From NCBI GenBank assembly GCA_027315255.1, contig DAHUYL010000056.1, forward strand, positions 1-64,000: a DNA stretch of 64,000 nucleotides, given 5' to 3'. Positions 26,275-35,504 of this stretch are shown here, piece by piece (position 1 is the stretch's first letter; each line of letters begins with the position of its first letter). The translations under genes were made by a program, and so were the position numbers. Under the pieces are notes generated by a model. That model had not been told where the DNA came from. It was given only the letters and a program-made list of their open reading frames with translations, and ran no database searches. The stretch is from Solirubrobacterales bacterium. GTDB taxonomy: Bacteria; Actinomycetota; Thermoleophilia; Solirubrobacterales; Solirubrobacteraceae.

Positions 26275-28335
26275 GTGATGCTGGCCGGGACGGTCCTGTT
26301 CGACGAGGCGCACAGCGAGGCGTGGACGATCCGGGCGGACGTCGCGTCGGCGATGCAGCCGACGCACCCCGGCGACGCCTCCTACGCACGGGCGGCGGCA
26401 CTGCTGCGCGGGCGCGGTTTCGATGTCCGGGCCCATCTCGACGGGGCGCTCGCCGGCCCGGCGCTCGCGAGCTGCGACCTGCTCGTGATCGCGCACCCGT
26501 CGGACCCGAAGTGGGAGCGGACGACCGGAATCGGCTCGCCGCTCCTGACCGGCGAGGAGATCGATGCGATCGATGCGTTCGTGCGCGGCGGCGGAGGCCT
26601 CGTCGTGCTCGGCGAGACCGAGCAGGACAAGTACGGCAACAATCTCGCGGCGCTGCTGGCGCGGTTCGGGATCGAGCTCGCCAGCGACACGGTCCAGGAC
26701 TACGAGCACAGCGTCGGGTCGCCCACCTGGATCATCGGCGAGCTGTGCGAGGCCGGTCGCGGCTGCGGCGGTGACCTGCTCGCGCGCGTGCGCGAGGTGT
26801 GCCTGTACCGGGCGACGACGATCGTGCGGACAAACGGCGCGCGGGTGGTGCTGCGGACCCACGCGACCGCGTCGGTCCCCGGCGCGCCGCTGATCGTCGC
26901 CGGCGAGCACGGCGACGGACGGGTCGTGGTGCTGGCCGACTCCGACCTGTTCGGCGATGACTGCATCGAGCAGTTCGACCACGGGGCGCTGCTGTGCAAC
27001 ATCGCTGACTGGTGCGGGAGGGCCCGGCCACATGGAGATCGAGGTGGCGAGCCCGCAAGCCGCCACCTCGATGGGTTGCCTGCGGCGTGGGTGGCGCTAC
27101 GCGCCGAGACGAACGCGCTGGCGCTGCTCCAGGCCCCTGACGGGGCGCTCGCGCAGGATGCCGACCGATCCCGGGCCGGCGCGCACGTGGACGCGATCGC
27201 GGCCATGCTGGCCGAGCTCGGCGGAGCGTTCCCCGATGACCGCGAGTACCTCGAGCGCTGCGTCGAGGACCTGAACGCCTGGGGCGGAGGCGGGTTCGAG
27301 CGGCCCGACTTCGCTCGCTCGCTCGCCGCCTTCCGTCCCGAGCACGCCCGCGTCGACGGTGCACGGCACCTCGTGTTCTTCCCGATGTACAAGCAGAACG
27401 GCTCACGCGACACCTGCTTCGAGGCGTTGATCATCAGGGTGCCGTGGCCGGGGTGGATCGCCGAGCTCGAGCGGACCCGCTACGACAACCCGAAGTTCGT
27501 GCCCGTGCAGCTGCTCGACGCGACCCGCGGCTACGACTCCGAGTGCGCGGTGCTGTTCCCGGAGATGGTGGCCGTCGCGCAGCGCGCCGGCAACAACTTC
27601 GGCGCGATCTTCTGCGACCGCGAGGCGGCGCGGCTGCGCCGGGTGGCGGGGGCCGCGGCCGACCTGCTCGCGCTCAACCTGCCGCCCGACGCGGCGCGGC
27701 TGCTCGCCTCGCCCCAGCTGAGCGAGGAGGCCTACATCCTCTGGGACCTGATCCACGACCGCGCGCACAGCCACGGCGAGCTGCCGTTCGACCCGTTCAT
27801 GGTCCGCCAGCGCGCCCCCTACTGGATGTACTCGCTGGAGGAGCTCCGCTGCGACCTGACCGCGTTCGCGCAGGCGGTCGAGCTCGACGCCACTCACCCG
27901 GCCGCCCGACACGTCCAGTACGCGATCCTGCTCGATCGGCTGCTGCGCGTCCCGATCGCCGGTTCCCGCGTGCGCAACTACGACGGCCTCGGCGGCCAGC
28001 TGCTGTTCGCGTATCTGCGCCGGCACGGCTACCTCGAATGGGCCGACAACCGGCTGACGATCGACTGGCGGCGGGTCGCCGACGGGGTCGCGGCGCTGAG
28101 AGCCGAGATCGAGGCGCTGTACCGCGCCGGCATCGACCGCACGAAGCTCGCGCACTGGGGTGCCGCGCACGACCTGATCGCGGCGTCCGTCGCGCCGGCC
28201 GCCGGCTCGAAGTGGGCCGCGGCGGTCCGCGATCTGCCCGAGGTCGAGGACCCGCGGCGTTACTGCGACCTCGTGCTCCTCGACGAGTTCCCGCTGTCGA
28301 TCTTCTACAGCTCGCTGAAGGCGAAGCTCGGCTGA
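26275..28335 (+). CDS. DUF6421-family protein with GATase-like N-terminal region
   Basis: A ~686-residue cytoplasmic protein of unknown function. The first ~240 residues resemble a Rossmann/GATase-like fold of the GldG/DUF4350 kind (GTVLFDEAHSEAW, LLVIAHPSDPKWE, VRGGGGLVVLGETEQDKYGN, GRVVVLADSDLFGDD). The rest matches the DUF6421 pattern of actinobacteria (LVFFPMYKQNGSRDTCFEAL, NNFGAIFCDRE, IHDRAHSHGELPFDPFMVRQ, PYWMYSLEELRCDL). His/Asp-rich motifs such as HDRAHSHG could bind metal. Start GTG 26275 or ATG 26278; TAGCCT lies five bases before the GTG, so the mRNA looks leaderless. The aldolase gene follows after four bases. Confidence 0.75.
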   Translation: MMLAGTVLFDEAHSEAWTIRADVASAMQPTHPGDASYARAAALLRGRGFDVRAHLDGALAGPALASCDLLVIAHPSDPKWERTTGIGSPLLTGEEIDAIDAFVRGGGGLVVLGETEQDKYGNNLAALLARFGIELASDTVQDYEHSVGSPTWIIGELCEAGRGCGGDLLARVREVCLYRATTIVRTNGARVVLRTHATASVPGAPLIVAGEHGDGRVVVLADSDLFGDDCIEQFDHGALLCNIADWCGRARPHGDRGGEPASRHLDGLPAAWVALRAETNALALLQAPDGALAQDADRSRAGAHVDAIAAMLAELGGAFPDDREYLERCVEDLNAWGGGGFERPDFARSLAAFRPEHARVDGARHLVFFPMYKQNGSRDTCFEALIIRVPWPGWIAELERTRYDNPKFVPVQLLDATRGYDSECAVLFPEMVAVAQRAGNNFGAIFCDREAARLRRVAGAAADLLALNLPPDAARLLASPQLSEEAYILWDLIHDRAHSHGELPFDPFMVRQRAPYWMYSLEELRCDLTAFAQAVELDATHPAARHVQYAILLDRLLRVPIAGSRVRNYDGLGGQLLFAYLRRHGYLEWADNRLTIDWRRVADGVAALRAEIEALYRAGIDRTKLAHWGAAHDLIAASVAPAAGSKWAAAVRDLPEVEDPRRYCDLVLLDEFPLSIFYSSLKAKLG

Positions 28336-28339
28336 GGCG

Positions 28340-29404
28340 GTGGCGGCCGAGCACCGATCGGGCGATGGTCCCCGGCGCGGCTTCGCGTCCGACAACGCGG
28401 CGACGATCCATCCCGAGGTGCTCGATGCGATCGCGTCGGTCAACCTGGGCCATGCGTTCGGCTACGGCCACGACTCGTACACGCACGAGGTCGAGCGACG
28501 GTTCGAGCAGGCGTTCGGTCCGGGCTCGCGGGCGTTCTTCGTGTTCAACGGGACCGGCGCCAACGTGCTGTGCCTGCGTGCGACGTGCCGTCCGTGGGAG
28601 GCGGCGATCTGCAGCGAATGGGCGCACCTGAACACCGACGAGGGCGGGGCCCCCGAGGCGATCGCGGGCGTCAAGCTGCTTCCCGCCGCCTCGGTCGACG
28701 GCAGGCTGACCGCCGCTGCCGTGGCAGCGATGCTCGGGCGCGAGGGCGACGAGCATGCCGTGCAGCCGCGGGTGCTGTCGCTGACGCAGTCGACCGAGCT
28801 CGGCACCGTCTACACGCTCGACGAGCTGCTGGAACTGGCGGCGCTCGCGCATGCGCGCGGGATGCTCGTGCACATCGACGGCGCGCGGCTGGCGAACGCC
28901 TGCGCCGCGCTCGGGCTCTCGCTGCGCGAGGGGAGCTTCGATGCGGGCGCCGACCTCGTGTCGTTCGGCGGTACCAAGAACGGCCTCCTTGCCGGCGAGG
29001 CGGTGGTCGTACGTGATCCTGCGCTGGCACAGGCGCTGCCGTATCTGCGCAAGCAGTCGCTGCAGCTGGCGTCGAAGATGCGGTTCCTGGCCGCGCAGTT
29101 CGACGCGCTCCTGCGCGATCAGCTGTGGCTGCGCAGCGCCGCGCACGCCAATGCGATGGCCGCACGGCTTGCGGCCGCGGTCGGCCCCCTCGAGGGTGTG
29201 AGGATCACGCGGCCGGTGCAGGCCAACGGCGTGTTCGCGATCATCCCCGCCACGGTGCGGGCGGCCCTGCAGGAGCGGTTCGACTTCTACATCTGGGACG
29301 AGGCCACGGGCGAGGTCCGCTGGATGTGCTCCTGGGACACCGAGCCGGAGGACGTCGACGCGTTCGCCGAGGCCGTTGCCGAGTGCTTGCAGGTCTGCAC
29401 GTGA
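28340..29404 (+). CDS. Low-specificity threonine aldolase (beta-eliminating lyase family)
   Basis: A 354-residue PLP enzyme of fold type I, expected to cleave L-threonine or L-allo-threonine to glycine and acetaldehyde. Conserved features are the opening FASDNAATIHPEV, FNGTGANVL for cofactor phosphate, HIDGARLANA with the PLP-nitrogen Asp, and SFGGTKNGLLAGEAVV with the Schiff-base lysine at about residue 213. GTG 28340 starts four bases after the DUF6421 stop with GAGG just upstream, so the two genes form an operon. Bacterial members also accept other beta-hydroxy amino acids, and the pairing with DUF6421 may indicate a non-standard substrate. Confidence 0.85.
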   Translation: MAAEHRSGDGPRRGFASDNAATIHPEVLDAIASVNLGHAFGYGHDSYTHEVERRFEQAFGPGSRAFFVFNGTGANVLCLRATCRPWEAAICSEWAHLNTDEGGAPEAIAGVKLLPAASVDGRLTAAAVAAMLGREGDEHAVQPRVLSLTQSTELGTVYTLDELLELAALAHARGMLVHIDGARLANACAALGLSLREGSFDAGADLVSFGGTKNGLLAGEAVVVRDPALAQALPYLRKQSLQLASKMRFLAAQFDALLRDQLWLRSAAHANAMAARLAAAVGPLEGVRITRPVQANGVFAIIPATVRAALQERFDFYIWDEATGEVRWMCSWDTEPEDVDAFAEAVAECLQVCT

Positions 29405-29414
29405 GCGGCGGAGC

Positions 29415-29438
29415 GCAGGCACCACGGTCGGCGCCTGC
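29415..29438 (+). terminator. Hairpin after the aldolase gene
   Basis: GCAGGCACC (29415-29423) pairs with GGCGCCTGC (29430-29438) around a 6-nt loop, with one mismatch, 11 bases after the stop codon. Confidence 0.5.
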
Positions 29439-29548
29439 TCACCAGTAGTTCGCCGCAGGCTCGCTCGGGATCTGCACCCCGAATCGGTGGGGAGCGGTTC
29501 CGCGGGCCGGCGCGGGATCAGGCGGATGGCGGCTCGCCGAGCCGAGCA

Positions 29549-29588
29549 TAGATTGGCCCGGGTACGGCCCACGCCCTCCGACGGAGGG
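29549..29588 (+). promoter_or_regulatory. cyd promoter and leader hairpin
   Basis: TAGATT (29549-29554) is a candidate -10, with a start near 29561. The leader then contains the near-perfect palindrome CCCTCCG-a-CGGAGGG (29574-29588), 22 bases before the cydA ATG. It could be an operator for a redox or oxygen regulator or an RNA structure; sequence alone does not decide. Confidence 0.4.
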
Positions 29589-29610
29589 CTGACGCACCGG
29601 AGAGCGCCGC

Positions 29611-31041
29611 ATGCACCTGCTCGACTTCGCCCGCACCCAGTTCGCGATCACCACGCTGTTCCACTTCATCTTCGTGCCGATGTCGATCGGCCTGGCGCTG
29701 TTCGTGGCGGTGTGCCAGACGCGCTGGTACAGGACGAAGGACGAGGTGTACCTCCGGATGACCCGCTTCTGGGGGAAGTTCCTGCTGATCTCGATGGCGA
29801 TCGGGGTCGTCACCGGAATCGTCCAGGAGTTCCAGTTCGGGATGAACTGGTCTGTGTACTCGAAGTACGTCGGCGACGTGTTCGGGCCGCCGCTGGCGCT
29901 CGAGGGGCTGATCGCGTTCTTCCTCGAGTCGACTTTCATCGGGCTGTGGATCTTCGGCTGGGGGCGGCTGCCGGCGAAGCTGCACCTGTGGACGATCTGG
30001 CTCACGTCGATTGGCACGATCCTGTCGGCCTACTTCATCCTCGCAGCCAACTCGTGGATGCAGCATCCGGTCGGATACACGATCAACCACGCCACGGGCC
30101 GGGCGCAGCTGACCAACATCTTCGCGGTCCTGTTCAACGACACGGTGCTGCTCGCGTTCCCGCACACGATCCTCGGCGCGTTCACGACCGGCGGGATGCT
30201 CGTGACCGCGATCTGCGGCTACCTGCTGCTGCGTGGTCGCGGTAGCGCCCTCGTCACCAAGTCGCTGCGGATGGCGCTGCCGATCACCGCTGTCGCGGTG
30301 CTGGCGACGATGGGGTTCGGCGACGGCCAGGGGCGGCTGATGCTGAACCAGCAGCCGATGAAGATGGCAGCCGCCGAGGGGATCTACCACAGCACCAGGG
30401 GTGCGTCGTTCCAGCTGCTCACGACGGGCGCGTTCAAGCGCAACCCTGGCCATGTGACGAATGAGGTGTCGATCCCGCACGTCCTCAGCCTGCTCGAGGA
30501 CTTCTCCTGGAACGCGACCGTCAAGGGGATGGACAACCTCCAGGCCGCTGACGTCAAGAAGTACGGTCCGGGCAACTACATCCCGATCGTCGGCGTCGAG
30601 TGGTGGACGTTCCGGCTGATGATCGGCGCCGGGGTCCTGATGTTCGTGATCAGCCTCGCCGGCGTGTTCCTGATGCGCACGGGGCGGATCGAGCGAACGC
30701 GATGGTTCCACCGGGCCGCGCTCTTGGGGGTGGCGCTGCCGATCCTCGCCAACTGGACCGGCTGGATCTTCACCGAGGTCGGTCGCCAGCCTTGGGTCGT
30801 GTTCGGCCTGCTCAAGACGAACGTCGCCAACTCGCCGAACGTGTCGACCGCCGACGTGGTACTGACGCTCGCCGGCTACCTCGTGATCTACAGCGTGCTG
30901 ATCGCGATCGGTGGCTGGCTGATGTGGCGTGAGGTCAAGCACGGCCCGCAGCCCGATCCGCTCGAGCCGGGGCCCGGCGAGCTGCCACCCGGCGGCGCCG
31001 TCGCCGAGGAGACCGCGCCCGACCTCGTCCTCGCCTACTGA
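29611..31041 (+). CDS. cydA: Cytochrome bd quinol oxidase subunit I
   Basis: A 476-residue membrane subunit that oxidises quinol and reduces oxygen at the d haem. Haem ligands are visible: His18 in TTLFHFIFVP and His185 in AFPHTILGAF. EGLIAFFLESTFIGLW carries the conserved glutamates of the proton path. The Q-loop keeps QPMKMAAAEGIY, and GWIFTEVGRQPWVVFGLL is the family GRQPW signature. The loop is of the short type, as in many actinobacteria. ATG 29611 is preceded by GGAGAG at moderate distance. First gene of cydABDC. Confidence 0.96.
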   Translation: MHLLDFARTQFAITTLFHFIFVPMSIGLALFVAVCQTRWYRTKDEVYLRMTRFWGKFLLISMAIGVVTGIVQEFQFGMNWSVYSKYVGDVFGPPLALEGLIAFFLESTFIGLWIFGWGRLPAKLHLWTIWLTSIGTILSAYFILAANSWMQHPVGYTINHATGRAQLTNIFAVLFNDTVLLAFPHTILGAFTTGGMLVTAICGYLLLRGRGSALVTKSLRMALPITAVAVLATMGFGDGQGRLMLNQQPMKMAAAEGIYHSTRGASFQLLTTGAFKRNPGHVTNEVSIPHVLSLLEDFSWNATVKGMDNLQAADVKKYGPGNYIPIVGVEWWTFRLMIGAGVLMFVISLAGVFLMRTGRIERTRWFHRAALLGVALPILANWTGWIFTEVGRQPWVVFGLLKTNVANSPNVSTADVVLTLAGYLVIYSVLIAIGGWLMWREVKHGPQPDPLEPGPGELPPGGAVAEETAPDLVLAY

Positions 31042-31063
31042 CACGCGAAAGGCAGCGAACGCG

Positions 31064-32122
31064 ATGCACACCGACCCAAGCTTCCTGCAGGGCCTCTGGT
31101 TCGTTCTGATCTCCGTCCTCTGGGCCGGCTACTTCGTGCTCGAGGGGTTCGACTTCGGCGTCGGCATGCTGACCAAGCTGCTCGCGCGCGACGACACCGA
31201 CACGCGCATGATCATCCACACGATCGGCCCCGTCTGGGACGGCAACGAGGTGTGGCTGCTGGTCGCCGGCGGTGCCACCTTTGCCGCGTTCCCGCAGTGG
31301 TACTCGACCACCTTCAGCGGCTTCTACCTGGCGCTGTTCCTGGTGCTGGCCGCGCTGATTGTCCGGGGCGTCTCGTTCGAGTTCTGGGGCAAGCTCCCGA
31401 GCCGGCGCTGGCGCGACGGCTGGGCGTGGGCGCTGGCGATCTCGAGCGCGCTGGCGGCGCTGCTGTTCGGCGTCGCGTGGGCCGACTTCATCCACGGCGT
31501 GCCGATGTGGGCGAGCCACACCGTCCGTGCCAGCCTGCTCGACCTGCTGCACCCCTACGCGCTGCTCGGCGGCCTCGTGACGCTGTCGGTGTTCTTCGCC
31601 CACGGCGCGAACTTCCTGTCGCTGCGCGTCACCGGCGAGCTGCACGACCGTGCGCGCCGGGTCGCCGATCGGGCAGCGCCGGTCGCGAGCCTGCTGATGG
31701 TCGCGTTCCTCGTGTGGACCGCCTTCGATCTGCACTTCGCGACGGGCCGCGTGCTGGTCGCCGTGCTCGCGGGGCTGGTCGCGGTCGCGACCCCGGTGGC
31801 GGTGCGCCGCGCCGAGGGGCTCGGGTTCGTCGCAGGGACGGTGCAGGTCCTCCTGTTCACCGTCACGCTGGCCGCGGCGCTCTACCCGAACGCGCTGCCG
31901 TCGAGCACCAACCACGCCTACGACCTGACGCTCGCGACGGCCTCCTCGGCCCACTACACGCTGCTCGTGATGACGATCGTGGCGATCGTGATGGTGCCGG
32001 TCGTGCTGCTCTACCAGGGCTGGACGTACTGGGTGTTCCGCCACCGGCTCGGCCGCGACCACTACGACGGCAAGGTCACGCCGATCGGGGTGCTCGAACA
32101 CCGTTTCGGCACGGGCAAGTGA
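31064..32122 (+). CDS. cydB: Cytochrome bd quinol oxidase subunit II
   Basis: A 352-residue membrane partner of CydA. Family markers are GYFVLEGFDFGVGML near the N-terminus, IGPVWDGNEVWLLVAGGATFAAFP, and a C-terminal LLYQGWTYWVFRHRLG. Eight to nine hydrophobic helices are apparent. ATG 31064 lies 22 bases after the cydA stop; an in-frame upstream extension is only a shadow of cydA. Its last codon overlaps the start of cydD (GTGA). Confidence 0.95.
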   Translation: MHTDPSFLQGLWFVLISVLWAGYFVLEGFDFGVGMLTKLLARDDTDTRMIIHTIGPVWDGNEVWLLVAGGATFAAFPQWYSTTFSGFYLALFLVLAALIVRGVSFEFWGKLPSRRWRDGWAWALAISSALAALLFGVAWADFIHGVPMWASHTVRASLLDLLHPYALLGGLVTLSVFFAHGANFLSLRVTGELHDRARRVADRAAPVASLLMVAFLVWTAFDLHFATGRVLVAVLAGLVAVATPVAVRRAEGLGFVAGTVQVLLFTVTLAAALYPNALPSSTNHAYDLTLATASSAHYTLLVMTIVAIVMVPVVLLYQGWTYWVFRHRLGRDHYDGKVTPIGVLEHRFGTGK

Positions 32123-33825
32123 GCGATCGCGTCGATCGCCGGCTCGCGCACGAGAGCGTCGCCGCCCGCCCGCACTTCGCCGCCGCGGTAGTGCTCGGGG
32201 TCGCCTCCGCGGCGATCGTCGTCGCGCAGGCTGCGCTGCTCGCGCACATCATCTCGGCCGCGGCGATCCGCCACGCCGGCCTGTCCGCGCTGGGTGGCTC
32301 GCTCGTCGCGCTCGCCGCCGTACTCGCCGCGCGGGCGCTGCTCCAGGGTGGCTTCGAGCTGTCGGGACGCCTGGCGGCGACGCGCGTGATGGCCGTGTTG
32401 CGCGACCGGCTCGCGCGGCACCTGCTGCTCGAGCGTCCGGGCCTCCGTCCCGCCGAGCGAACCGGCGAGCTGGCCGCCGCGGCCGTCCAGGGAGTCGACT
32501 CGCTCGAGAGCTACTTTGCCGGCTACCTGCCCGCGATCGTGCTGGCGACCGCGGTGCCGGTCGCGGTGCTCGCCTGGATCGTCCCGATCGACTGGGTCTG
32601 CGCGCTGATCCTCGCGATCACCGTCCCGATCCTGATCGCGTTCATGATCATCATCGGCCTCGGCGCGCAGTCCCGCACGCGCAGCCGCTGGCAGGCGCTG
32701 TCGCTGCTGTCGAGCCACTTCCTCGACGTCGTTCGCGGCCTCGAGACGCTCCGTGCGCACCGCCGCGAGCGCGCCCAGGCCCAGACGCTCGCGCGGGTCG
32801 GCGAGCGCTACCGCGAGGAGACGATGTCGACGCTGCGGCTGGCGTTCATGTCCTCGCTGGTGCTCGAGCTGTGCGCGATGGTCGGCACCGCGCTGGTCGC
32901 CGCGACGATCGGAGTCCAGCTGACCGGCGGCCACCTGACGCTCGACGCCGGCCTGACGGTGCTGCTGCTCGCGCCCGAGCTGTACAGCCCGCTGCGCCAG
33001 GTCGGTCAGCAGTTCCACGCGAGCGCCGACGGGCTCGCCGCCGCGGCGCGGCTGCTCGAAGTGCTCGGCGAGCCCGGTACGGTCCCGTCGCCGTCGGCGC
33101 CGCGGCCGGCGGGCGATCCGCGGGTGAGCCCGATCAGCCTCGAGAGCGTCTCGCACGCCTATCCGGGGCGGCCCCGCGAGGTTCTGAGCGACGTCTCGTT
33201 GACGATCGCCCCCGGCGAGCTCGTCGCGATCACCGGTCGCAGCGGCGCCGGGAAGAGCACGCTCGCCGCGCTGCTCCTGCGTCTGGCGGATCCGGTCGCG
33301 GGGCGGATCCGTTGCGGCGAGATCGACCTGCGCGACGTCGATCCGGCGGCCTGGCGCGAGCGGATCGCCTGGGTGCCGCAGCGGGCGACGCTGTTCGCTG
33401 GGTCGATCGCCGAGAACATCGCACTGGCGCAGCCGGGCGCGGCTCCGGCCCGGATCGCGCGTGCGGCCGCGAGCGCCGGGCTCTCCGAGATCGTCGCCGC
33501 GCTGCCCGACGGACTCGAGACGGTGATCGGCGAGGGCGGGCGGCAGCTGTCGGCGGGCCAGGGCCAGCGCGTCGCGCTCGCCCGCGCGTTCCTGTCGGAC
33601 GCGCCGCTGGTCGTGCTCGACGAACCGACCGCGAACCTCGACGCGGACACGGCCGCGGTCATCGCCGGCGCGATCGAGCGGCTCGCCCGCGGGCGCACGA
33701 CCGTCCTGATCACGCACGACCTGCGCCTCGCAGCGCGGGCCGGGCGGATCGTCGAGTTGCGCGACGGCCGGATCGTCTCGAACCTGGCGGCGTGCGTGGG
33801 CGCGCCGCTGGCGGTGGCCGCGTGA
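32119..33825 (+). CDS. cydD: ABC exporter CydD, needed for cytochrome bd assembly
   Basis: A 568-residue half-transporter with an N-terminal six-helix domain and a C-terminal ATPase. With CydC it exports cysteine/glutathione or otherwise provides the redox environment for haem d insertion. Visible are Walker A GRSGAGKSTL, Q-loop WVPQRATLFAGSIAENIAL, signature QLSAGQGQRVALARAF, Walker B LVVLDEPTANLD and LITHDLRLA. The signature has LSAGQ instead of LSGGQ, a tolerated variation. GTG 32119 overlaps the cydB TGA by four bases and the gene ends with the same overlap into cydC. Confidence 0.92.
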   Translation: MSDRVDRRLAHESVAARPHFAAAVVLGVASAAIVVAQAALLAHIISAAAIRHAGLSALGGSLVALAAVLAARALLQGGFELSGRLAATRVMAVLRDRLARHLLLERPGLRPAERTGELAAAAVQGVDSLESYFAGYLPAIVLATAVPVAVLAWIVPIDWVCALILAITVPILIAFMIIIGLGAQSRTRSRWQALSLLSSHFLDVVRGLETLRAHRRERAQAQTLARVGERYREETMSTLRLAFMSSLVLELCAMVGTALVAATIGVQLTGGHLTLDAGLTVLLLAPELYSPLRQVGQQFHASADGLAAAARLLEVLGEPGTVPSPSAPRPAGDPRVSPISLESVSHAYPGRPREVLSDVSLTIAPGELVAITGRSGAGKSTLAALLLRLADPVAGRIRCGEIDLRDVDPAAWRERIAWVPQRATLFAGSIAENIALAQPGAAPARIARAAASAGLSEIVAALPDGLETVIGEGGRQLSAGQGQRVALARAFLSDAPLVVLDEPTANLDADTAAVIAGAIERLARGRTTVLITHDLRLAARAGRIVELRDGRIVSNLAACVGAPLAVAA

Positions 33826-35468
33826 GCGCCGCGACCGCGGCGGTGATCCGGGCCGCGCGGCTGCAGCGCGGCGAGGGGCGCCGGCTCGTGCTGTCGATCG
33901 CGCTCGCGTTCGGGACGGTCGTGGCCGCGACCGGGCTGCTCACCACGTCCGGCTACCTGATCTCGCGCGCTGCGCAGCGCCCCGACATCCTCGAGCTGAC
34001 CGCCGCGATCACCGCGGCGCAGGCGTTCGGGCTGGCGCGGGCGCCGCTGCGCTACGCCGAGCGCCTCGTCTCCCACGACCTCGCGCTGCGGATTCTGGCG
34101 CGGCTGCGCGCCGGCTTCTACGCGGTGCTCGCGCCGCTCGGTCCCGGCTCGCTCGGCGAGCACCGCCGGGGCGAGTTGCTGTCCCGGTTCGTCGCCGACG
34201 TCGACGCGCTCCAGGATCTGTACCTGCGGGCGCTCGCGCCGCCTTGTGTGGCGGCGCTCGTGATCGTCTCCGCGGGCGTCGCCGCCTGGACGGCGCTGCC
34301 GCTCGCGGCGCTCGTCATCGCCGGCTCGCTCGCGGTCGCGGCGGTTGCCGTCCCGCTCGTGACCGGGGCGTTGGCCGGTGCCGCCGGCCGGCGTCAGGCG
34401 CCGGCGCGGGCCGCGCTCGCGACCGAGCTGGTCGAGGCGCTCGACGGCGGCGTCGAGCTGGCGGTCGCCGGTCGCGGGCCCGAGCGCGTGCAGCGGCTGC
34501 GAGCACTGAGCGGGCGGCTCACGTGGGTCGCACGCCGCGATGCGGTTGCCGGTGCGGCGGCGACGACGCTCAGCTCGCTGCTGACCGGCGGGGCGGTCGT
34601 CCTCGTGCTGCTGGTCGGGATCCCGGCCGTCCACAGCGGCGCGCTGGCGGGCGTGCTGCTGGCCGCGATCGTGTTCCTCGTGATGGGTGCGTTCGAGGGG
34701 CTTCAGCCGCTGCCGGCGGCCGCCCGGACGCTGCGCGGCTGCGCCCAGGCCGCCGAGCGGCTCGAGGAGCTCGGCTCGCTCCAGCCGGCGATCGTCGATC
34801 CGCCGGCGCCCGTGCCACTGCCGGCGACCGGCTCGCTGGCGCTGCACGCGGTGGCCTTCTCCTACGACCGTGCGGCGCCCCTGCTCGATTCGATGTCGTT
34901 CGAGTTCGAGCCGGGGTGCAGGGTGGCGGTCACCGGCCCGAGCGGCGCCGGCAAGACGACGCTCGCGCGGCTGCTCGTGCGCTTCCTCGACCCGGTGCGT
35001 GGCGCGGTGACGCTCGGCCGCGTCGACCTGCGCGAGCTGGCCGCTGACGACGTCCGAGGCGCGGTGGTGCTGATCGCCCAGGATGCTCACGTGTTCGCGT
35101 CGAGCATCCGTCAGAACCTGTTGCTGGCCCGGCACGGCGCGACCGAGGAGGAGCTGTGGGCGGCGTTGCAGGCCGTTCAGCTCGACGGGTTCGTGCGGGC
35201 GCTTCCCGACGGCCTGGACACGCTCGCCGGCGAGGACGGCAAGCTCCTGTCCGGTGGCCAGCGCCAGCGGCTGACGATCGCGCGGGCGCTCGTGTCGGAC
35301 GCGCGCTGGCTGGTGCTCGACGAGCCGACAGCCCACCTCGACGTGGACACGGCGACCGAGCTGATGCGGGCGGTCGACGCTGCCGCGGGCGACCGCGGGC
35401 TGATCGTGATCTCGCACCGGCCGGAGGGGCTCGAGGACTTCGACCGGCTCGCGCTCGCGCCGGCCTGA
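33822..35468 (+). CDS. cydC: ABC exporter CydC, needed for cytochrome bd assembly
   Basis: A 548-residue half-transporter partnering CydD. Six hydrophobic segments ([20 protein letters not shown] and following) precede an ATPase with [62 protein letters not shown] and [11 protein letters not shown]. CydC-type proteins are recognised by [17 protein letters not shown] near the N-terminus. GTG 33822 overlaps the cydD stop by four bases, completing a fully coupled cydABDC operon. Confidence 0.93.
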   Translation: MSAATAAVIRAARLQRGEGRRLVLSIALAFGTVVAATGLLTTSGYLISRAAQRPDILELTAAITAAQAFGLARAPLRYAERLVSHDLALRILARLRAGFYAVLAPLGPGSLGEHRRGELLSRFVADVDALQDLYLRALAPPCVAALVIVSAGVAAWTALPLAALVIAGSLAVAAVAVPLVTGALAGAAGRRQAPARAALATELVEALDGGVELAVAGRGPERVQRLRALSGRLTWVARRDAVAGAAATTLSSLLTGGAVVLVLLVGIPAVHSGALAGVLLAAIVFLVMGAFEGLQPLPAAARTLRGCAQAAERLEELGSLQPAIVDPPAPVPLPATGSLALHAVAFSYDRAAPLLDSMSFEFEPGCRVAVTGPSGAGKTTLARLLVRFLDPVRGAVTLGRVDLRELAADDVRGAVVLIAQDAHVFASSIRQNLLLARHGATEEELWAALQAVQLDGFVRALPDGLDTLAGEDGKLLSGGQRQRLTIARALVSDARWLVLDEPTAHLDVDTATELMRAVDAAAGDRGLIVISHRPEGLEDFDRLALAPA

Positions 35469-35504
35469 CGCGTTCTGCGCGACCGGATCCGACATCATGC
35501 GGCC

